From contig JAJIRX010000802.1 in NCBI GenBank assembly GCA_023853785.1, forward strand, positions 1 through 30,434: a stretch of DNA of 30,434 nucleotides, in the 5' to 3' direction. This document shows, piece after piece, positions 22,782-30,434 of this stretch. Position numbers and translations under genes: made by a program. How positions within the stretch are numbered: the first letter of the stretch is position 1; every line of letters begins with the position of its first letter. Source of the DNA: Psilocybe azurescens. Taxonomy: Eukaryota > Basidiomycota > Agaricomycetes > Agaricales > Agrocybaceae. Under the pieces are notes generated by a model. The model had not been told where the DNA came from. It did not search any database and worked only from the letters and a program-made list of their open reading frames with translations.

Positions 22782-24660
22782 CTACGATTTCAAATTCAAA
22801 GTCATCTTGGTTGTCATCAAGCTCATCCAGCTGTCGTCCCGCATTATCATCTTGGAGTTAAAATGATAGTCAGAGAGTGATGTTTTGAAAATAATCCAAA
22901 AGATTAAAGCCATACCAAGTCCTAGCCCATTGCGAAGACCACCCATATAAAATGTGCCATCTTCTATGTTTTCAATACCACCGGCAAGATCTTCTCCTGG
23001 TAACAAATCGTAAGGTTCTTTGTGCTTGTCTTTGTTGTCTTCTGCCTCAGATAACAGCCTTTCTTCGACTTGAACCGTTCTATACAATCGTTGTATTCCT
23101 GGTTGCCGTCATCATCAGGGTCTGCAGTATGCAATTCCTCCAAGCACTGCCTCATTTCACGATACACCATCCAAATGTTATGGGAGTGCAGAGCAGGAGA
23201 TCCCATTTCTTTGTAAGTGATTGTAGCATAGTGGTCAAACTCTGGAGGCACTAGCACAAAGACAGGATCATCCGGAGGTGTAAAGATGGCGTACATGTTT
23301 AATGGCCTCTGGCTCAACGGCCACCTTAAAATCTAAACAGCCATATCGCTCAGGAGAGGACTCGATATCGTTGGGAGGACCATGAGGTAGGATCTTGTTC
23401 TTGTCAGCACGTTTTTGCAATTGTTGACACGGTCTGTCCACTCGTCTAGCTTTTTTGAAGCCAGGGAATAAATAACCATCGAAAAAGAAGCCTAAAAATG
23501 ACCAATGTCCATTAGTACAGAGTGTATTATTTAAAATCATGAAACAGTAAATTTACGCATCGATTGGGTTATTGATGTCGTACCAGCCATTGATCACCCC
23601 TTTATCAAGGAGGTTCTCATACCCTGGAGTCCAGCGGCGAGCGTAGCTGAGACCAACCAATTTCAGGCATGATATTCTTTTATGACGCATCCAACGGTGT
23701 TGAATTGTTCCCTTGAGTCGAGGATCATGCCATTGACGGAGAACACTTTGAGCATTTGCTATCCCATAATTTTCAGATCCGGGATCACTCTGAGTAATGA
23801 GTGGCATGTCTAGAAGTTCTAAGTATTAGTGACATGTTAAAAAATGCCCTACAGTGTGTAAAGATTACTTACATCCAAGTTCCTCCACAACATTGAGGTA
23901 ATAGCTCAAAATAAGCTTGGGATTATTATTGTTCCACCAGATTTTGACCCAGCGGATTTTCCAGGAAATGGATCAAGTCCACCATGAAGAGCAAGCCCAA
24001 ATTTCTTCCATTTGTCGTGTTGATCAACGGCCCACATGTCGTTCACTCCAGCGGCCCAAAACCGGCGTCTTTTCAAATGATTAGCTTTCCTTGCACGTAT
24101 AAGGTTGGGTTCATATATTCGAAAGTAGTCAGTCACAATTGCACTAACATATATACATTTAGAGTACTAATTGACTCAATAAAATGTTAGCTACACACCG
24201 TGATACTGACATTCCCATGTCATGAAAGAGAAGATTGGTCATTTCTCGAGCACCAGCATGTGGGTATAGTTCTCGTAATTCAATTATGGCCAGCCTAATG
24301 GTTTCTGGTGTGTGCTTCTGACAGCGGGTACTTATGAGACCCATTTTTCTCTCATTTTCTTGAAAGACGACAGGCTGAAACAGTAATGATGTAATTCAGG
24401 GAAAGTTCAATTAAACATTTAAATATCATGAACTGAAATACTTACCCAAGCCCATTGATGCTCTTATCAATATGCTTATCTAGAAGAGCTTTGAGAATTT
24501 GCTTATCCGTCATCCTCATCTTCCAATAGTTGAGTATGTGTGGTCCAATTTCATCTATTGAGGCTAGTATTAAAGCTTTAGTAAGAATTAAATATGCATT
24601 GTGAGAAAGCTAAACAAAGACATACAAAGTGGCTTATACTGATTCTTTTTTGGGCAGCAT
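22782..24660 (-). CDS. Integrase-core (DDE) transposase of the element
   Basis: Transposase of the rve-like integrase-core family, expected to cut and join the element's ends in the nucleus. Proposed start at 24660 (MLPKK...), then a helical DNA-binding-like region (ILNYWKMRMTDKQILKALL; KWGLISTRCQKHTPETIR). The catalytic core follows: first Asp in MWAVDQHDKWKKFGLALHGG (near 24040), second Asp in PLITQSDPGSENYGIANA (near 23790), and a Glu in NIMPEIGWSQLR (near 23660). The Glu segment is seen only by changing frame locally between two compensating indels. Downstream come RRWTPGYENLLDKGV, ADKNKILPHGPPNDI and a hydrophilic acidic tail. Introns are near 24139-24195 and 24376-24446. One-base gaps, mostly in homopolymers (near 24330, 23957, 23280, 23065), break the frame. 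The kinase gene is divergent, 232 bp away. Confidence 0.82.
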
Positions 24661-24892
24661 GGTTAGATCCGAGAGAAATTAGAGATAAAGTACTAGAAGA
24701 TTGAATCCAAAAATTCAGTGACGTTGAATATCATAACAATTACCAAATGAGTAGATGATTACATGAGACATAAATTGTAGACTCAAAATTGTTGTCGATC
24801 ACAGTCTCAGAGACTCTGGACGCACATCCTTTATCCTTTATCTTTTTTTTTTTAGCCCAATCTCGTTCATTATTTCCCCATTTTCAGCTTTG
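24661..24892. promoter_or_regulatory. Divergent promoter between transposase and kinase
   Basis: 232 bp separate the proposed ATG of the transposase (-) from that of the kinase (+). The right half has an uninterrupted T run (24842-24853) and a pyrimidine-rich stretch ending TTTTCAGCTTTG just before the kinase ATG at 24893, as is common upstream of fungal genes. Co-regulation of the two genes is an inference. Confidence 0.5.
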
Positions 24893-27590
24893 ATGGAGGA
24901 AGTGATATCAGACTTCACCGAGAATGTTCGTACTACAGCCGCACAAAGCTGTGATCGATCTTCATGCACTAGTGGTGGAATAATTCCAGCTGGAGGGCTT
25001 GTCTACTATGTACGCAATAGTCGTGATCCAGACAACCTTGCAGGGAAGAATGTCTGCCACAATTGCTATGTTCATTACCGTGGACAAAAGCAGACCATTA
25101 TCCGACAAACTGCAACACATTCTTGTACCTTGTCAGGGCCACCTGATATCAATCTCATTCGCCGCAGTGTTAATGAATCTCAAAGGCAAGGTACACAACC
25201 ATATTATAATCTTATTTAGGTTCATATCCCAACTTTAGTTGTTAGGTGCACATAAGCCTCAGGGACGTGTTACATCAATGCCTCCAACATCAAACTCAGG
25301 CCCCAGAATAGCTGAATCCATCCACATACCTCGTGGCCAAGCAACTGTCATTGGATACTCAGCTGCCCATGCATTTCATGCTCAGCACACTGAATATTCT
25401 GAACGTGCCTATAAGGGTATACTTGGGCCTATTCCTGGCCAGCAGCAAATAGCCATTAATGTCAAGTTTACCAACCTGATGTTGATGCAAAGGGAAATCT
25501 ATTCGCATACCAGTGAGTCTATGATGATTAGTCTATCCCTCAGATAAATACTAACATGGGTTTGTACTTCGGAAAATTAAAAGAAGGGAATAAGTGTTGA
25601 CTACAGTATCACAGAATCAGAGCTTATTCGTCAAATTAGAGAAGTTGTCAATCAACCTCTATTGGAGTATCTTGATGGTATACCTATTGATACTGAAGAA
25701 GCAGTTATCCGTGAGACCACTGGGGGAAATGGGCCTGAATCAGTGCTACAAAGCTTCCATTTTTGCATCACGCTTCACAGTTCCTCCACGAAAAAATCAG
25801 ACCTGGCTCCTGTGTTTCAGGCACCTACCAAGCCACAGACATTTGGGTATGTTCTTCCGAGAAAGATCTGGGCCAAAGTTCAGGATAGAGAAGACCATGA
25901 GGTGCGCTTCTAATTTTTAATGCTACCGTGAGACTGCACCTCACTAATACATCTATATTTATTTTGTAGTATGTCAATCTGTTGAATAGAAGCACTCACA
26001 CGGTCAGAATCACACTCGGTCATACAGCCTGCATCGTCCTACAAGAGGACTAAAAATACTCATGCCAAACAGTCCCCAAAATCCTGGTAACCACAGGTGG
26101 AATCATAATGAAAATGCCATTGACTCTGATTCTGAGGACTCCAACATCAATCACACAAGCAAAAGGCCAAATTCACTTCAAATCTGATTGTAAAATCTCC
26201 AATTCTGTCCACAGTTCCAAGGTCCCCTGCAGCTCTTTCATATGTCAAGTCTGCAGCGACCCAGAAGTCAATTGGAACTTCATGTGATCCTATTCATCTG
26301 GATGAGAGTCAGTCCGAGTCTGAGGCCAGAGGTCATCCACTTTCCACCCAGTGGCGATTCCCAGAGTTCGCCACTGCTGTTCCAGCCTCTGTCACTGGCC
26401 TGTTAACTGGTGGTTCTGCAAGTTCAACTCCAAGTTCCTATGTTCCTCTGGATGTAGGCTCTATCAGTCGAGGATTCAAGGAGGGTGGTTTGAGTACACA
26501 GAAGAAGGGTGATAATGGTACGTCCAATGGTGTTTTTTTGGAGATTTTGTCATACTGAAGCCTCACTTGTATGCATCCTTCAGGATCTATTGTATTTTCC
26601 ACTCCCACAAGTTACATTTCACGACCTTATCAACAATCCTCATCAAACAATCAGAATCAACGTCCAGCTTGAAGGCAGTGCACACTTCTATGCAAGCCTT
26701 AGCTATAATCCCGACCATACATTGGGAAAAAGCACATTCAAAACCGCAATAGTTGCAAGTCTTCAGGTTCAATGGCTGTATTCCCGAAACAGGCCTAGGC
26801 AGCGTGATCATTGATAATGCTCCTTCAGTCGCTGTTGCACTAAAACGGCCTTTTGTTCCCAAAGCCAAGGGTTCTCAACAGTCAAAAGGCTTAGAAGCAG
26901 TGCCTGCCGCTGCCAAAGTGTCTCGACTCACATTCTCCGATGAAAAACATGCTATCTCTGGTGAGGCAAGGCTTCTGTGGGCTAATGCCTTGCTCGATTT
27001 TGCCAACTCTTTCATAGCAACCCGCATTCAAGCCACCGAATCTGTCCCTACATTTCTTCAAGATATTCAGGCCTTCCGTTTTGTAGAGGCCGGGGTGGCA
27101 TTAGCATTAAAGCCATTGGAGACAGCTGTAGGAACTGGCAAGCCATCATCCCATCGAGCTGTATATCTACTTGAAGAAATGCTACCAGGACCATCTACCA
27201 ACTGTCAAATACATCAACAACTCAGCCGCCATTCCAATACTCGAGAAAGAAGACTTTGATTTTGAACTTCTATTTATCTCACATTTATTCAGCACGTTCA
27301 ATACGAAATCACTCATGGTCTTGCCTATGTTTCTGATTTCAAGGTGTGTAGTACATATTATGCTTGTCCTGATTATCTACTAAATCTCTTGAAGGCGTAG
27401 GTACCACACTTACAGATCCTCAAATCATGACATCACCTACACTGGGCAACAATTTATTCGGTGAAGGAAACATAGGAGATGCTTTTGAAAGGTTTCCAGT
27501 GAGCATATATGCGGTAGATATTGCCATTGGTTTAACTTGAAGGACCCAAACGATGTGAGGAGAGATGAAGAGTCACGTACTGAAACATAG
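24893..27590 (+). CDS. Alpha-type protein kinase carried by the element
   Basis: An atypical Ser/Thr kinase of the alpha-kinase (MHCK/eEF2K) type, a family expanded in Agaricomycetes. The N-terminus (MEEVISDFTENVR) leads into two Cys pairs, SCDRSSC and VCHNCYVHYRG, a likely zinc-binding module. A long middle region (HKPQGRVTSMPPTS; QIREVVNQPLLEYLDGIPID; ESQSESEARGHPLSTQW) spans several exons. The kinase domain starts near 26600 (INVQLEGSAHFYASLSYNP; HTLGKSTFKTA). It includes the likely ATP-binding Lys in VALKRPFVPK, then HAISGEARLLWANALLDFAN, RFVEAGVALALKPLET, SHRAVYLLEEMLPG, TDPQIMTSPTLGNNLFG, GNIGDAFERF and the C-terminal zinc motif HICGRYCHWFNLKDP near 27520. Introns are near 25219-25240, 25513-25600, 25910-25970, 26519-26581 and 27343-27395. 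One-base gaps near 26750, 27193, 27275 and 27510 break the frame. Confidence 0.8.
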
Positions 27591-27757
27591 AATACATAAA
27601 TTTTAATTTCGCTTTCAACAGCTAGGTATACATTAAAAACTTCCAATCCATGACATTCAACTATAAATATGGGAAAGGTATTAATAAGTAACATTTTGAA
27701 GACTCGGCAACTGTGGGACTCGGCAGATACAAAGAGGAAGCTGTAGCAAGTAGTGTC

Positions 27758-28350
27758 AGTGGTCAGCGGCAGCGGAGACACAAGCAGGACAACCAGCATG
27801 ACACCTGGTCATCGTGAAAGAAGTGGAGGACAGGACTAGGAAGGATGCTAGTGGTGGTCAGCGGCAGCGGAGACACGAGCAGGGCGACCAGCATGGCGCC
27901 TGGCCATCATGAAAGAGGTGGAGGACAGGGTAGGAAGGGTGCTAGTTGGTGGTCAGCGGCAGCGGAGACACAAGCAGGACAACCAGCACAGCGCCTGGCC
28001 ATCATGAAAGAGGTGGAGGACAGGGTAGGAAGGGTGCTAGTCAGTGGTCGGCGGCAGCGGAGACACGAGCAGGACGACCAGCATGGCACCTGGTCATCAT
28101 GAAAGAGACGAAGGGCAGGGGTAGGAAGGATGCGGCGGCAAAGACACGAGCAGGGCACCTGGTCATCAAGAAAGAGATGGAGGACAGGGGTAGGAAGGAT
28201 GTGGCAGCGGAGACAGAGTGCTAGTCGCTGGTCAGCGACAGCGGAGACATGAGCAGGACGACCAGCATGGCACCTGGTCATCATGAAAGAGACGGAGGGC
28301 AGGGGTAGGAAGGATGCGGCAGCAAAGACACGAGCAGGGCAACCAGCATA
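27758..28350. repeat. 95-bp minisatellite inside the element
   Basis: A unit containing GGTCAGCGGCAGCGGAGACA and later CATCATGAAAGAG starts at 27761, 27856, 27951 and 28046, an exact 95-bp period. Shorter, rearranged copies follow to about 28350, giving roughly six to seven copies that differ by transitions and small gaps. It fills the gap between the kinase stop (27590) and the right inverted repeat. Because 95 is not a multiple of 3 the frame rotates; the 240-codon minus frame at 27907-28629 is a by-product. Confidence 0.9.
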
Positions 28351-28660
28351 TTGCTGGTCAATAGGAGGTGGCCCCAGGGAAGTGCAAGCAGAACAAACCA
28401 ACAGCAATACATACTGCTGATTCAGTATGGAAGAGGCGGGTCGGCCGGGTAGGTGGCAAAATGTCATGCAGCAAAGGGTAGATGGTGTGGATGTCAGCGC
28501 ACAGTTAACACAACCCTGATGTACAGGACTTATATGGGACACAAATCTGGCCACAAGAAAGACATCGCTGTGCTGTGGCAGCATATGTACGGAGCGAGGG
28601 TGAGGTGGGTGGTTGACTTGGGACAACATCTGTTATGTGAAGTGTCAGTAAGCATGCTCC

Positions 28661-29113
28661 CAGACCGAGTCAAACCGAGACCTTACCTTATGTGGCCCAA
28701 AGAAGGTTATGGTCCGAAGATGACAAGAAAATAAAAGGGAGAGAAGAGAGAAAAGGCTATTGGCTGGGGGGAAGAGAGAAGAAAAGACGCTCATGTTGAT
28801 TATTGTTGAACATTGACACGTCATCATTGATGTCATGTGATTCTCAACACGTACAGTACTTGATTTTACGATTCCTGTTCATACAATGTTAAATAAAAAA
28901 TCACTTAGCGTATGAGCAACGGAAATCTACCAAATGTGTAGATCCTTAATGTATTCACACAGATATTCTTGTATCATGTAATAATATATTCTTTGATATT
29001 CAAATGCAATGGTGTTCGAGGTCGCAATGCGGGATGGAAGCAAAATTGTTCAGCTTGATCCGGACAATGTTTGTTTTTGAAATTTCGAGCGTAACTCTCT
29101 CTTGCTTTCCATA
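28661..29113 (-). repeat. Right terminal inverted repeat
   Basis: Reverse complement of the left repeat (21573-22043). It ends GCTTTCCATA at 29113, followed by the CAATTA duplication. It lacks the 19-base segment present near 21840 in the left arm. Confidence 0.9.
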
Positions 29114-29119
29114 CAATTA
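29114..29119. repeat. Target site duplication, right copy (CAATTA)
   Basis: Same six bases as 21567-21572, in the same orientation, directly outside the right terminus. Confidence 0.85.
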
Positions 29120-29381
29120 ACCGTACCACAGTCAATATTGTGCGCTCTATAACAGCGCCCTGCCCATCCGCAGTTATAATTTATGAAGGCAGTGATTGCT
29201 AACTGGAACAAAGAGGGGGTTTCATTACGCTGCATTTAAACCCTCTGTCAAGACTTGAAAGTCACTTTAAACATCAACACAATTTTTATCTGTCTCAGTA
29301 CTTTCACATCAAATAACCGGTATCCATTACCATTCCTTGTCATACAGAATTCCATTCGTGCGGGGTAGCTGGAAACAAACA

Positions 29382-29492
29382 ATGGGGTCTAGACATAGGA
29401 ACCATCAGAATAAATGGAGTCCTTATGGCGACTTCTCCGAGGAGTGGAGCGGTGGAGACCGTGCTGATATAGTGAGTGATAGTGAGCTTGAG
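29382..29492 (+). CDS. Possible first exon of a small gene
   Basis: MGSRHRNHQNKWSPYGDFSE... runs to a GTGAGT donor at 29493 and is acidic at its end (SDSELE). Upstream are a TATAA-like CTCTATAACAG near 29145 and a pyrimidine-rich patch. The open frame continues past the donor into palindromic repeat DNA, where coding is unlikely. Family unknown. Confidence 0.22.
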
Positions 29493-29559
29493 GTGAGTGG
29501 ATTATTTCTTAAACTTTCTCACTTTTTGGTGTACTTTACAGTGCCCCCATATTCCGTTG

Positions 29560-29905
29560 GACTCCAACGGACTTTCACTGGACCCAGCCAATTCCAATGG
29601 ACAGTCCATTGGATGTCTAATAGACAGTCCATTGGATGTCCAATAGATTCCATTGGATGTCCAATGGAGTCCATGGATCCATTGGACTTGACAAAATACC
29701 AGTCCAGTCAGAGTCTGGCCAAATTCGGTCAAAGTCCAGTCAAGTCACTTCAAGACAGAAAACAGGTGGACTGGCCAGACTGTCCAGTCTGTTGGACTTC
29801 CAGTGGACTTCACGGACTCTCAGCACTTAATTAGACCAGATCCAAGAGTGCTCTGTCCAGTGGAGTCCAGTGGATGTCCAGTGGATGTCCAGTGGACTGT
29901 CACTG
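29560..29905. repeat. Dense array of palindromic words TCCANTGGA
   Basis: TCCATTGGA, TCCAATGGA and TCCAGTGGA recur many times, joined by TGTCCA or CAGTCCA. Two dense blocks lie at 29592-29690 (CCATTGGATGTCC forms) and 29850-29905 (GTCCAGTGGAT forms). The word is a near-palindrome, so each copy can pair with any other. It is not a simple tandem repeat because spacing varies. Confidence 0.75.
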
Positions 29906-30024
29906 GTTTAATTGCAGACTTGGGAGGAGTTAGGACAGTAGCAGTGTTCTTGGAAGCTTTGGGAGCTATATTAAGGAAGCTAGGTCATTAGGATAATACT
30001 TCAATCTTATCTTTAATTCATGTA

Positions 30025-30230
30025 ACAATGTAATATAATATATTGAAAACTATATACTACATTTTATCTGACTTTGTGATTTCACTAAGTCCAACTTTAA
30101 TTTCACATGGAATGGAATGGAATGAAATTCAGTTAGTTCCAACTGGATTGTATTACTTAAATAGATTCATATAATAGTATAATATAATATATTTAAAACT
30201 ATATACTTATTATATCACAATTTTATCTAC
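30025..30230. repeat. AT-rich direct duplication
   Basis: AATATAATATATTGAAAACTATATACTAC...TTTTATCT near 30030-30068 recurs as AATATAATATATTTAAAACTATATACTTA...TTTTATCT near 30180-30229, about 150 bp apart. Between them lies a short run of GGAAT repeats (30110-30125). Confidence 0.6.
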
Positions 30231-30434
30231 AAGCGATACATTATCGTTAAAGATAATAATAAAAATAAGAAAGCAGACAGAAAGAAAAAAGCAAAAAAAA
30301 GAATCAAAAAAAGGGGAGAGGATAGACGTGTCGGGTTCTGCCGCACCATTACTGCATTGTTGTTGTTGTTGTGCCGTTGTTGTAGCCCTTCATACGTGTC
30401 TGCGGTGTCCGTCCTACCTGTTGTCGTCGTTGCC
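30231..30434. other. Purine-rich then GTT-rich simple sequence
   Basis: A-rich/purine-rich DNA (30255-30320) is followed by TTG/GTT repeats (30357-30385) up to the window edge. No gene seen. Confidence 0.5.

Larger units (their letters stand above)
21573..29113. mobile_element. 7.5-kb DNA transposon with integrase-type transposase and alpha-kinase
   Basis: The element is bounded by long terminal inverted repeats (21573-22043 and 28661-29113) and a 6-bp target duplication CAATTA. Its first and last bases read TATGGAAAGC and GCTTTCCATA. It contains a minus-strand integrase-core DDE transposase, a plus-strand alpha-kinase and a 95-bp minisatellite. The 6-bp duplication, a TAT terminus and an integrase-like DDE protein fit what I recall of the eukaryotic IS3EU superfamily (6-bp duplication, TAY termini); that assignment is from memory and unverified. 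Mavericks also make 6-bp duplications but are larger and encode a polymerase, absent here. The near-identical outer ends suggest a fairly recent insertion. Confidence 0.88.

Noticed and set aside
23100..23254. Plus-strand frame 22952-23254 as a gene
   Set aside because: It is the complement of the transposase C-terminal region, whose family motifs lie on the minus strand.
27907..28629. 240-codon minus strand frame rich in His, Cys and Leu
   Set aside because: It lies over the 95-bp minisatellite and into the right flank; it is open by repetition and matches no family.
21573..29113. Maverick/Polinton identity for the element
   Set aside because: The 6-bp duplication and integrase would fit, but at 7.5 kb there is no polymerase, ATPase, protease or capsid gene, and the termini do not start with AG.

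Overview
The window looks like nuclear DNA of a mushroom-forming basidiomycete (Agaricomycetes). The reasons are introns of about 40-120 bp (mostly 45-65) with GT..AG ends, an NLR-like NACHT-WD40 gene with hypervariable repeats, a seven-helix membrane protein of a family I associate with Agaricomycetes, a large fungal alpha-kinase and an integrase-type DDE transposase. These are read from family memory; no search was run.

Layout. 1-274: last exon of an unknown + strand gene. 1052-6263 (-): multi-exon NACHT-WD40 gene whose WD40 part is an almost perfect 126-bp tandem array of about 12 units. 6839-7740 (-): coding-like segment I do not recognise. 7741-8932 (-): 5' part of a PRP6 splicing-factor gene, cut off after about 320 codons and carrying in-frame stops. 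8933-12236: mostly no convincing gene. 12237-13553 (-): seven-helix membrane protein. 13554-21566: sparse, with one weak Ser/Pro/Thr-rich candidate near 17 kb, a perfect palindrome and clusters of a short repeated word.

21573-29113 is the highlight: a complete-looking 7.5-kb DNA transposon with terminal inverted repeats of about 460 bp, flanked by a 6-bp direct repeat CAATTA. Inside, two genes diverge from a 232-bp shared promoter: an integrase-core DDE transposase (-) and an alpha-type protein kinase with an N-terminal Cys-rich motif (+). A 95-bp minisatellite lies between the kinase and the right inverted repeat. A protein kinase carried as a resident gene of a cut-and-paste element is unusual. 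To the right (29120-30434) are palindromic short-word repeats, an AT-rich duplication and simple repeats.

A caution for the whole window: nearly every recognisable gene is interrupted by single-base gaps, most at homopolymers, while splice sites and protein similarity are kept. This looks more like residual assembly error than decay, so NACHT-WD40, transposase, kinase and membrane protein are annotated as CDS although they do not translate as given. PRP6 differs: it is physically truncated and has substitution-type stops.
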